Shown piece by piece: positions 1-5,056 of a stretch of 5,056 bases of DNA. The stretch comes from BTUB01 sp964392765. Its GTDB lineage: Bacteria; Babelota; Babeliae; Babelales; Vermiphilaceae. The translations under genes were made by a program, and so were the position numbers. Position 1 is the first letter of the stretch. Every line of letters begins with the position of its first letter. Below the pieces are notes generated by a model. It had not been told where the DNA came from. It saw only the letters and a program-made list of their open reading frames with translations, and ran no database searches. The stretch spans positions 1-5,056 of the forward strand of contig CAYMRF010000073.1 in NCBI GenBank assembly GCA_964392765.1, written 5' to 3'.

Positions 1-53
1 TGGGTCCAGCCTACGCTTATCCAGGCCTTCAGGCTTGGCAAGCTACGGCGGGC
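1..53 (-). repeat. Family I palindromic repeat, copy 1 (REP-like hairpin)
   Basis: This GC-rich element is, read on the minus strand, the same repeat as the one at 2582-2635: about 42 of 47 aligned bases are identical. On the + strand it folds as GCC 9-11 with GGC 47-49, a TAC/TAC internal loop (GTA/GTA on the other strand), GCTT 15-18 with AAGC 40-43, then CCA 21-23 with TGG 36-38, a G-T wobble, and GCC 25-27 with GGC 32-34 closing a TTCA loop. It ends about 25 bases before the ankyrin gene start. The window edge may cut off its left end. I see no coding potential. REP-like function is inferred from structure and repetition only. Confidence 0.8.
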
Positions 54-78
54 AAGGCCATTCTGAGGGGGATGAAGC

Positions 79-1314
79 ATGAATCGAACGGGCAAAATAA
101 TCACTATATCAATATCGCTCTGCAGCGTTGTTGCAATCACGATGATCACTCATTTTGCACTTACGCAGATGCCTGAGGATGTGCGGCGCAATATCGATGC
201 CACCGAATCATCGATTGATTTAAACGCTTTTGATTCCTTTACGGGGCTCACGCCGCTCATGCAAGCTGCCATTGATTCTGATGTTGAACGGACTAAACTT
301 TTGCTTGCTCAAGGCGCCGATCCCAATGTGATTTCTGCCAATAGCGATCGTGATAATGCATTAAATATGGCTATCTTTAATGGCGGAAAATTAGGCAGTT
401 TAGCCGTAGCGCAAGAGCTTATGGCAGCAGGCGCTGATGTAAATGCCAAAAATGCACGCGGTATGGCACCGATTCATTTTATGATGCAGATCACCAATGC
501 CGGCAATCGGGCAATTATTTTACGCGATCTTATGAATCGCAATGCGCGAATTAATGCCCAAAATGAAGATGGCAGTACCATGCTTCATATTGCGGTAACA
601 AATTTAGATTATGATTGGATCGATCTACTTAATCGCGAATATGGGCAGATTATTAATTATAATGTAGTGGATAAACAAGGAAGAACTCCGCTAGATCTTG
701 CCATTGAACGCGGGCTTACGGGTGATATTAGTTTGGGCACTCAAAGCGTAGAAAATTCTCTACGCAATCGCCCAACCTATATCGGCGATGATTTTAATGT
801 GAGCAGAACTGATCATCTAGGAAGAAATGGCTTGCAGCTTGCCGTGATGCGTGATGATATGAAATTTGTAAATGGGTTGCTTCCGCGTAATCCTAATCTG
901 GCTCATCAAGATGATTTTGGTAACTCGGTGATGCATTATGCCATTATTAATCTTAATCCTCTGCCATTTGTTGATCTCTTGCTCAAGGCAAAAGCGCCGG
1001 TGAATATTGCGAATAATAATGGCAACACACCACTCTTTTATGTGATGAAAATTAGAAATAAAACGTTGAGAAATCAGATTGCCAAAGCATTGATTGATGC
1101 TGGCTCACCCGTTGCTAATAAAAATGCTGCGGGTAAAACTATGATGGATCTTGCGTATGCAGCGGGCGATACTGAATTGGTAAATCTTTTAAAGCAAACG
1201 ATTACCAAGAAACGAAAAGATATAGATCAACGAGACAATTTGGAAAAGAGAAGAAAACTAGATGCTATGAACATTGAGAAATCTAAAGATACTGATGCTA
1301 TGGAAATAGGATAA
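79..1314 (+). CDS. Membrane-anchored ankyrin-repeat protein
   Basis: The 411-residue product has a short basic N-terminus (R3, K6) and one hydrophobic segment at about residues 7-28. This is either a signal anchor or an uncleaved signal peptide, so the rest of the protein probably faces the periplasm or outside. From about residue 55 to 373 it consists of roughly eight to nine ankyrin repeats. Typical units include TPLMQAA at 58-64 with LLLAQGADPN at 74-83, GADVNAKNARG at 118-128, GRTPLDLAIERG at 201-212 and NTPLF at 316-320. The repeat near 213-240 is longer and irregular. The C-terminal ~38 residues are highly charged and may be helical. Ankyrin repeats bind other proteins; the partner cannot be told from sequence. 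The ATG is well supported by a strong Shine-Dalgarno run (GAGGGGGA, 65-72) six bases upstream. Such proteins are often host-interaction factors in intracellular bacteria, but that role is inference. It appears to be transcribed alone. Confidence 0.9.
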   Translation: MNRTGKIITISISLCSVVAITMITHFALTQMPEDVRRNIDATESSIDLNAFDSFTGLTPLMQAAIDSDVERTKLLLAQGADPNVISANSDRDNALNMAIFNGGKLGSLAVAQELMAAGADVNAKNARGMAPIHFMMQITNAGNRAIILRDLMNRNARINAQNEDGSTMLHIAVTNLDYDWIDLLNREYGQIINYNVVDKQGRTPLDLAIERGLTGDISLGTQSVENSLRNRPTYIGDDFNVSRTDHLGRNGLQLAVMRDDMKFVNGLLPRNPNLAHQDDFGNSVMHYAIINLNPLPFVDLLLKAKAPVNIANNNGNTPLFYVMKIRNKTLRNQIAKALIDAGSPVANKNAAGKTMMDLAYAAGDTELVNLLKQTITKKRKDIDQRDNLEKRRKLDAMNIEKSKDTDAMEIG

Positions 1315-1377
1315 ATGGTCGTCTCAGAAATTGTTGAAGCATTCTGTTAAATCGCAGCACCAAGAATGGGCCTTTAG

Positions 1378-1397
1378 TCCTGAGCGAAGTAGAAAGG
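1378..1397 (+). repeat. Family II palindromic repeat, degenerate short copy
   Basis: This stretch keeps the left flank TCCTGAG (1378-1384) and a near right flank (GAAAGG, 1392-1397) of the fuller copies at 1425 and 1543. The variable stem is reduced to CGAAGTA. It is enclosed by a CCTTT/AAAGG pairing (1371-1375 with 1393-1397). It resembles the short motif TCCTGAGCG-AGTCGAAGGA that I recall being scattered in several bacterial candidate phyla. The similarity is partial, so confidence is moderate. Confidence 0.5.
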
Positions 1398-1424
1398 GCA
1401 GCGCGAGTGGATTTGGGGAGCTAC

Positions 1425-1461
1425 ACATCCTGAGTAGCTGCGAAGCAGCGTATCGAAGGAT
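1425..1461 (+). repeat. Family II palindromic repeat, copy A
   Basis: The left flank ACATCCTGAGTA (1425-1436) and right flank GTATCGAAGGA (1450-1460) are shared exactly with copy B at 1543-1580, which is inverted. Between the flanks is a perfect 5-bp stem, GCTGC (1437-1441) with GCAGC (1445-1449), around a GAA triloop. The stem is bracketed by GTA on both sides, and ATCCT (1427-1431) pairs with AGGAT (1457-1461) outside that. The heptamer GCGAAGC (1440-1446) is known from DNA biophysics as an exceptionally stable mini-hairpin. A further 6-bp pairing, AGCGCG 1400-1405 with CGCGCT 1465-1470, encloses the element. Confidence 0.8.
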
Positions 1462-1542
1462 CGGCGCGCTCTCATAAATTATAAAACTAAGCAGTTTAAA
1501 TTATTTTAAATTTTACATTTCGATAATAGCAAAATTGGTCTG

Positions 1543-1580
1543 TCCTTCGATACACCTCCTGCGGAGGTTACTCAGGATGT
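1543..1580 (-). repeat. Family II palindromic repeat, copy B (inverted)
   Basis: Read on the minus strand this has the same 12-base left flank and 11-base right flank as copy A. The central hairpin is entirely different in sequence: a perfect 6-bp stem, ACCTCC (1554-1559) with GGAGGT (1563-1568), around a three-base loop that reads GCA on the minus strand. The two copies are 81 bases apart and head-to-head inverted, as in bacterial REP/BIME pairs. No transposase gene is visible in the window. Confidence 0.8.
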
Positions 1581-1747
1581 ATATAATTTGAATTTCAATC
1601 AGAAGTTTCTAAGTGTAACTATATTGAAAATTTAAATGTATGTTTTGATCAAAAAATACAAATTCGAGCAACAAGATTTAAAACGCGACTAAATTTAGCC
1701 GTACTTTAAGTTATTACTCTCGCAAATAATTTAATCGAGCTATGCTA

Positions 1748-1823
1748 AAATGATTGTTCTTTTGTGATCGCTATTCGCTTTACTCAAAATCATTTCTAGA
1801 AGCGACGATCCGAGCAATTTTTT
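1748..1823 (+). other. Possible folded element (pseudoknot or terminator-like)
   Basis: Two interleaved pairings can be drawn. AAATGATT (1748-1755) matches AATCATTT (1788-1795). GATCG (1766-1770) plus CGCTT (1776-1780) match AAGCG (1800-1804) plus CGATC (1806-1810). Together they have the topology of an H-type pseudoknot, or of two alternative folds. A run of six T (1818-1823) follows, which could make the second hairpin act as a weak terminator or end a small RNA. The region is AT-rich, so chance matches are plausible. No known RNA family is recognised. Confidence 0.25.
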
Positions 1824-1851
1824 AATGTTCTATCTAAAAAGCAATTTCTCA

Positions 1852-1860
1852 TGGTATACT
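1852..1860 (+). promoter_or_regulatory. Extended -10 promoter, probable carD promoter
   Basis: TGG followed by TATACT (1855-1860) matches the extended -10 form TGN-TATAAT with one mismatch. No good -35 hexamer lies 16-18 bases upstream, which is tolerated by extended -10 promoters. Transcription would begin near 1867 and give a leader of about 63 bases before carD. This is a prediction by consensus only. Confidence 0.5.
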
Positions 1861-1892
1861 AGTTGAGCTCTGAGTAAAAGCTTTATTCTGCT

Positions 1893-1931
1893 ATGGACGT
1901 TCCCTTTAAAAAAAGAAAGGGTCTATTCCAT
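1893..1931 (+). promoter_or_regulatory. carD leader hairpin covering RBS and start codon
   Basis: An inner 6-bp stem, CCCTTT (1902-1907) with AAAGGG (1916-1921), encloses an A-rich loop. Its 3' arm is the only Shine-Dalgarno-like sequence (AAGGG) at the right distance, eight bases before the ATG. An outer 5-bp stem, ATGGA (1893-1897) with TCCAT (1927-1931), covers the first two bases of the start codon. In mRNA this could limit initiation and allow control of CarD level. No ligand or regulator is implied by the sequence. Confidence 0.45.
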
Positions 1932-2478
1932 GTCGAGAATCAAGGCAGCAACTTTTTGTGTTAATGAAAAAGTGGTTTATCCTGGTCATGGGGTTGCGCA
2001 AATCAACCGCATTGTGGAAAAGCAGGTAGCGGGCAGCAGAGCATGTTTTTTTGAATTAAAATTTCTCAATAAAGACATGACTATTCTAGTTCCCACTCAT
2101 AATCTTTCTTCTGTTGGTATTCGTAGATTGAGTTCTACCGAGAATATCATAGATATTTTTAAGACGTTGGCTCAGCCATCGCAAAGAATGTCTTATGATG
2201 CGGTGACCAATTGGAATAAGCGTAACAAAGATTATCAATGCAAACTTCGCACCGGCGATTTGCAAGAAATCTGCAAAATCTATCGTGATCTTAAAAATAT
2301 GTCGGTGTACAAAGAGCTTTCATTTGGTGAAAAAGCATTATTGGTTCAAACCGAAACGCTTTTAGCTCAGGAAATCTCATTGGTTAAAAATGTTAATGAA
2401 GAAACAGCCGTAGAGGATTTGCGCTCACTTTTTACAAAAAATACTCCTCGTAGCGGTGCAGTTGCAACCTCTCTTTAG
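1930..2478 (+). CDS. carD: CarD/CdnL family RNA polymerase-binding regulator
   Basis: The 182-residue protein matches the CarD/CdnL family over its length; family members are usually about 160-170 residues. The N-terminal Tudor-like RNA polymerase-interacting domain spans about residues 9-66, with VVYPGHGVAQI at 15-25, FELKFLNKDM at 41-50, VPTHNL at 54-59 and VGIRRL at 62-67. The helical DNA-binding half follows, with TNWNKR at 93-98, LRTGDLQEI at 106-114 and LSFGEKALL at 130-138. W95 aligns with Trp85 of Mycobacterium tuberculosis CarD, which wedges into the promoter at the upstream edge of the bubble. CarD binds the polymerase beta subunit and stabilises open complexes, often at rRNA promoters. 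Of the two mycobacterial beta-contact arginines, one aligns with K31 and the other with L53. The gene has its own candidate promoter and terminator, so it is probably monocistronic. Eight extra residues precede the usual start of the domain. Confidence 0.93.
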   Translation: MSRIKAATFCVNEKVVYPGHGVAQINRIVEKQVAGSRACFFELKFLNKDMTILVPTHNLSSVGIRRLSSTENIIDIFKTLAQPSQRMSYDAVTNWNKRNKDYQCKLRTGDLQEICKIYRDLKNMSVYKELSFGEKALLVQTETLLAQEISLVKNVNEETAVEDLRSLFTKNTPRSGAVATSL

Positions 2479-2497
2479 TTAGCTTATGATGTATAGA

Positions 2498-2533
2498 AAA
2501 GGGTTTGATGATGAGTCAAACCCTTTATTATTT
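2498..2533 (+). terminator. Hairpin terminator after carD
   Basis: AAAGGGTTTGA (2498-2508) pairs perfectly with TCAAACCCTTT (2516-2526) around a seven-base loop. The stem starts 20 bases after the carD stop. The trailing sequence ATTATTT (2527-2533) is T-rich but interrupted, so some readthrough into miaA is possible. A second hairpin, ATTCAG 2537-2542 with CTGAAT 2549-2554, follows at once. Confidence 0.8.
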
Positions 2534-2581
2534 CTCATTCAGTAATGTCTGAATTGCAATAAAAATTTAATAATTGAGAAA

Positions 2582-2635
2582 TAACCCGCCGAAGCTTGCC
2601 GAGCCGGAAGGCCCGGATAAGCGAAGGCTGGGTTA
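2582..2635 (+). repeat. Family I palindromic repeat, copy 2 (REP-like hairpin)
   Basis: This repeat matches the inverse of 1-53. It folds into about 18 base pairs: TAACC 2582-2586 with GGTTA 2631-2635, GCC 2588-2590 with GGC 2626-2628, a GAA/GAA internal loop, GCTT 2594-2597 with AAGC 2619-2622, CCG 2599-2601 with CGG 2614-2616, and GCC 2603-2605 with GGC 2610-2612. The loop is GGAA, a GNRA tetraloop if transcribed. Compared with copy 1, CCG/CGG replaces CCA/TGG and GAA/GAA replaces GTA/GTA, so four of the five differences are paired. It lies about 30 bases before miaA and would sit in its leader if the operon is read from upstream. Confidence 0.82.
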
Positions 2636-2664
2636 CAACCTTTGGAATTACTGTGCGCAAATCA

Positions 2665-3606
2665 ATGATCATTATTTTTGGCCCCACGGGAGTAGGCAAA
2701 ACCGATCTTGCCGAATCCTTAGCCGCTCAATTACCGGCAGAGATTGTTAATGCCGATTTGGGGCAATTCTATACGCCGCTCACCATTGGTACTGCTAAGC
2801 CCGATTGGCGAAACTCTCCGATAGCGCAGCATCTTTTTGATATTATCAATGAACCTCGGATGATCAGCGTAACCGAGTACCGGGATCTGGTGATGCAAAA
2901 ATTTGAAGAAATTTGGAATCGAGGCAATATTCCTCTTTTGGTAGGTGGATCAGGATTTTACTTGCGATCCTTATTTTTCCCCCCCGTAAGCGCAACAACC
3001 AGCCAAACTCAAAAAAATTATTATGGACCCGAAAATGAGCGATGGGATCTTTTATATTCGGTAGACCCAGAAAGAGCGCTTCGCATTCATAGAAATGATT
3101 TATATCGAATTAACCGCGCGCTTGATATTTATTATACAACCGGCCAAAAACCCTCAGATCAAATTCCCCGCTATCAACCATTAGGTTCCTTCCATTTTGT
3201 TTATGTAAACCGAGATCGGCAAGATTTATATGATCGCATCAATCAACGAACAGATATTATGCTTACTGCCGGATGGATCGATGAGGTAGCGCGGTTGCAA
3301 GGAACTCCCTGGGAGCCATTTTTAAAAAAAAAGAAATTAATTGGATATGATGATATACTAAACTATCTTGAAGGAAGTAAGACAAAAGATGATTATAATG
3401 CCCTGGTGGAGCAGATAACTCAAAAAACGAGAAATTATGCAAAGCGGCAAATCACTTTTGGAAATCAGCTTTTTGATAACCTTGAAAAGGCGTTATTAGA
3501 AAGTTCGGATACGCGAAGTAGCTGTGTCCGGATTAACTTGACTTCCGCAAAGCTTGAATTATATATTAATCAACTATTGCCACAGGTCTTTCCCCCCGCG
3601 CTTTAG
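2665..3606 (+). CDS. miaA: tRNA dimethylallyltransferase MiaA
   Basis: MiaA transfers a dimethylallyl group from DMAPP to N6 of adenosine 37 in tRNAs that read codons starting with U. The 313-residue product is close to E. coli MiaA (316). Visible motifs are the P-loop GPTGVGKT (6-13), NAD (29-31) with the likely catalytic Asp31, IGTAKPDW (41-48), HLFDIINEP (56-64), LLVGGSGFYLRSL (91-103), DPERALRIHRND (134-145), RINRALDIYYTTG (148-160), AGWIDEVARL (202-211), IGYDDILNYLEG (226-237) and TRNYAKRQIT (255-264). The insertion between the GGSGFY and DPERA motifs is several residues shorter than in E. coli. The usual TW after KRQ is TF here. The frame is open upstream to a TTG at 2596, but that lies inside the palindromic repeat and adds 23 residues that match nothing in the family. 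I chose the ATG at 2665. GTG at 2653, with a weak GGA six bases upstream, is a real alternative. It is the first gene of a probable operon. Confidence 0.95.
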   Translation: MIIIFGPTGVGKTDLAESLAAQLPAEIVNADLGQFYTPLTIGTAKPDWRNSPIAQHLFDIINEPRMISVTEYRDLVMQKFEEIWNRGNIPLLVGGSGFYLRSLFFPPVSATTSQTQKNYYGPENERWDLLYSVDPERALRIHRNDLYRINRALDIYYTTGQKPSDQIPRYQPLGSFHFVYVNRDRQDLYDRINQRTDIMLTAGWIDEVARLQGTPWEPFLKKKKLIGYDDILNYLEGSKTKDDYNALVEQITQKTRNYAKRQITFGNQLFDNLEKALLESSDTRSSCVRINLTSAKLELYINQLLPQVFPPAL

Positions 3607-3621
3607 ATGGCATAAAGCAGT

Positions 3622-3628
3622 GAGAGGA
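3622..3628 (+). promoter_or_regulatory. Shine-Dalgarno site deciding the GTG start at 3637
   Basis: GAGAGGA lies eight bases before the GTG at 3637 and is the strongest ribosome binding site near this gene. It favours the GTG over the in-frame ATG at 3670, which has only AGG (3661-3663) upstream. Confidence 0.6.
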
Positions 3629-3636
3629 TGCCTTGA

Positions 3637-4275
3637 GTGATAGTAAAAACGTATAAAAATAGGTTGCGTATGTTTGAAAAGAATTCCAATAATGATTTTA
3701 GCTTTACGCTGAATATGCGGCAATTGAGTTTAGCGGTTGCTGGCTTACTCGCGTTTAGCTTTTTTATTTTTATCGGTGGCTATTTTCTGGGGCAAAAGCG
3801 TGCGGCAGAAGATTTTGCGTATCGCGCTGATCAAGATTCTTTAGCGGATCAGATTTACTCATCAATGTGTGTATTATATGATCCAAAAGATGAATCCGAA
3901 AATGATGAAGCCGAAGAAGCTGAATCTTCTGAGCCAGAATCTCCGGTGGAATCGAGCGATTCTTCAGAGGTAAAAAGCGAGGGCATGCAAGAAATTGCAT
4001 CAGAACCAGTAGTTGAACAAAAACAATTTAAAGCAGTTTTGTCAGGATTTCCGGCAACCCATTTGGCTGATGCAAAGCAATTTGTTGCACGTTTAAAGAG
4101 TCGTGGTTTTTGTGCTGAATTAGTTGAACGGACCAGTATCGCTAAAGGCAAAACAAAACAATGGTATCAAGTAATTGTAAAAGCAGGTCGCGACTATTTA
4201 GAAAAATCCAAATCGATATTTGCTAAAATTGGTTACATAAAAGAACAGAGTATTAAGATCGAAGAGTGCGTATAA
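3637..4275 (+). CDS. Membrane-anchored protein with SPOR-like C-terminal domain
   Basis: The 212-residue product has a cytoplasmic N-terminal tail of about 28 residues and one transmembrane helix at about 30-52, rich in A, F, I and G. A very acidic, serine-rich linker follows (about 83-118, with many E, D and S). The compact C-terminal domain spans about 129-208. That domain begins QFKAVLSGFPATHLADAKQF, continues with ARLKSRGFCAELVE (141-154) and then a strand WYQVIVKAG (166-174). This beta-alpha-beta pattern with an internal duplication resembles SPOR domains, which bind peptidoglycan stripped of stem peptides and often sit at the division septum. The match is by pattern only and is weaker than for textbook members. 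The layout (anchor, acidic linker, periplasmic domain) is that of FtsN/DedD-type proteins. The gene lies 30 bases after miaA and 18 before the PpiD-like gene, so it is probably co-transcribed with both. Confidence 0.65.
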   Translation: MIVKTYKNRLRMFEKNSNNDFSFTLNMRQLSLAVAGLLAFSFFIFIGGYFLGQKRAAEDFAYRADQDSLADQIYSSMCVLYDPKDESENDEAEEAESSEPESPVESSDSSEVKSEGMQEIASEPVVEQKQFKAVLSGFPATHLADAKQFVARLKSRGFCAELVERTSIAKGKTKQWYQVIVKAGRDYLEKSKSIFAKIGYIKEQSIKIEECV

Positions 4276-4293
4276 TTTGAAAGGCAAACGCTC

Positions 4294-5056
4294 ATGATTA
4301 CAACAATACGTAAAAGTTTTAAAACAAGAACTTATAAAGTGATGCTATGGATCGTCTTTTTATCCATGGCAGTTGGCGGTGGTTTATTTTCTTTATTCGA
4401 AGTATTTAAATCAGCATTTTTTGGAACTCCCTCGGGCAATTGGGTTGTTCAGATAAATAAGCAAACAATTAATATGCCAGAATTTGCAAGATCAGTGGCA
4501 GATCAAGAAGAGCGTATTCGCATTATCAGGCAGCAGTATGGCCAGTATGCCGATTTCTATTTCCAAATGATGGGCATGAAGCTCGATTCTCATGAGCTTG
4601 CAATGAATTCTTTAATTCGCAAATCACTTCTAAATCAAGCAGCAGCACATTTGCCTTTTGCGCCAAGCTCTCAAATGGTGCAAGCAAAGCTTAATGATCC
4701 AATGTTTATTACCCAAGAAGTTTCTGATTTAGTTCCGTTCTTCACGTGGGATCAATCGTTGGGTGGCGTAAATCCGGTTGCTTTGTATAGTTATTTGCAA
4801 AGAATTGGCATGAGCAAGAGTGATTTTGAGCATGAATTAGCACTGGGTGTGGCGCGCAATAATCTAAAAAATATGGTGGAGCACGGATTATATGTCCCGC
4901 AATTTGAACTCAAAGAGCAATTTGCGCAAAATTTCCAGGACCATAAATTTTCTATCGTGACGATTCCGGCTTCGGATATTCTTGCAAACGTTAAAAAAGA
5001 GGCGGTAGGCGACGAGAGACTTAAATCATATTATGAGCTTAAGAACGCCCAAGAAC
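4294..5056 (+). CDS. PpiD/SurA-type periplasmic folding factor, N-terminal part
   Basis: The frame is open from ATG 4294 to the window edge (254 codons and one base), so this is a 5' partial gene. The product has a basic N-terminus (R6, K7, K10, R12, K15), a single transmembrane helix at about 16-36, then an extracytoplasmic region. The strand WVVQINKQTINMPEFARSV (50-68) fits the start of SurA_N-type chaperone domains, where an 'I-N-x-x-x-I-x-x-x-x-F' pattern is usual. The helices that follow (about 69-120) and FEHELALGVARNNL (178-191) also fit PpiD, in which a similar helix precedes the parvulin domain. A prolyl isomerase domain would lie beyond the window and cannot be confirmed. PpiD anchors in the inner membrane near the Sec translocon and helps newly exported proteins to fold. 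A GAAAGG site (4279-4284) lies nine bases before the ATG. It is probably the third gene of the miaA operon. Confidence 0.75.
   Translation, partial: MITTIRKSFKTRTYKVMLWIVFLSMAVGGGLFSLFEVFKSAFFGTPSGNWVVQINKQTINMPEFARSVADQEERIRIIRQQYGQYADFYFQMMGMKLDSHELAMNSLIRKSLLNQAAAHLPFAPSSQMVQAKLNDPMFITQEVSDLVPFFTWDQSLGGVNPVALYSYLQRIGMSKSDFEHELALGVARNNLKNMVEHGLYVPQFELKEQFAQNFQDHKFSIVTIPASDILANVKKEAVGDERLKSYYELKNAQE

Larger units (their letters stand above)
1315..1929. other. Long intergenic region without a credible gene
   Basis: I find no convincing protein or tRNA/rRNA gene in these 615 bases. The left third (about 1371-1580) is GC-richer and holds three palindromic repeat copies. The middle (about 1582-1740) is AT-rich and featureless to my reading; its best small frame (ATG at 1636, 18 codons) lacks a ribosome binding site. 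The right part holds a possible folded element (1748-1823), an extended -10 promoter (1852-1860) and the carD leader hairpin. No clear terminator follows the ankyrin gene. A weak 6-bp inverted repeat (1340-1345 with 1363-1368) has no T-run. Confidence 0.75.

Noticed and set aside
1..53. Insertion sequence end or tRNA fragment at the left edge
   Set aside because: No transposase frame, target duplication, cloverleaf or T-loop motif is visible; the close inverted match at 2582-2635 explains it better as a dispersed palindrome.
1340..1368. Inverted repeat CATTCT/AGAATG after the ankyrin gene as a terminator
   Set aside because: Only six AT-rich pairs around a 17-base loop and no T-run after it.
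1378..1580. CRISPR array
   Set aside because: Only three copies, unequal spacing, one inverted and one degenerate, each copy being itself a variable palindrome; no cas genes. The pattern is REP-like instead.
1636..1692. Short frame of 18 codons in the intergenic region
   Set aside because: No Shine-Dalgarno sequence, AT-rich composition and no recognisable peptide; expected by chance.
2554..2576. Promoter for miaA with TTGCAA (2554-2559) as -35
   Set aside because: The nearest -10-like hexamer (TAATAA, 2568-2573) is only eight bases away, too close, and nothing suitable lies at 16-18 bases.
3770..4151. Two open frames on the minus strand (3770-4000 and 3855-4151)
   Set aside because: They lie wholly inside the SPOR-like gene, overlap each other, have no ribosome binding sites and resemble no family. 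The Ser-rich stretch of one is the antisense of the acidic linker.

Overview
The window reads as part of a small, AT-rich bacterial genome. All five recognisable genes lie on the + strand and use the standard code (TGA is a stop, TGG encodes Trp). A membrane-anchored ankyrin protein, a CarD-type RNA polymerase regulator, MiaA and an envelope operon would suit a host-associated Gram-negative-type bacterium. The short GC-rich palindromic repeats resemble those I associate with candidate phyla such as Dependentiae (TM6) and CPR lineages. That placement is inference from memory and is not proven by the sequence.

Layout: a GC-rich palindrome (1-53) sits just upstream of an ankyrin-repeat gene (79-1314). 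A 615-base gene-free stretch follows (1315-1929). Its left part holds two inverted copies plus one degenerate copy of a second palindromic repeat. Its right part holds AT-rich DNA with a possible folded element, an extended -10 promoter, and a leader hairpin that covers the carD ribosome binding site and start codon. carD (1930-2478) ends in an 11-bp hairpin terminator. A second copy of the first palindrome (2582-2635) lies immediately before a three-gene run: miaA (2665-3606), a membrane-anchored SPOR-like protein (3637-4275), and the N-terminal part of a PpiD/SurA-type folding factor (4294 to the window edge).

The last three genes are separated by only 30 and 18 bases with no terminator between them, so they are probably one transcript. 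They combine a tRNA modification enzyme with two inner-membrane-anchored envelope proteins. CarD would act globally on promoter opening and appears to be its own transcription unit.

The most interesting signal is in the non-coding DNA. Two palindrome families differ in sequence but share one design: a stem bracketed by symmetric GNA/GNA internal loops (GTA or GAA). Family II is additionally capped by GNA triloops (GAA, GCA). Copies differ by compensatory changes, so the fold seems to be conserved rather than the sequence.
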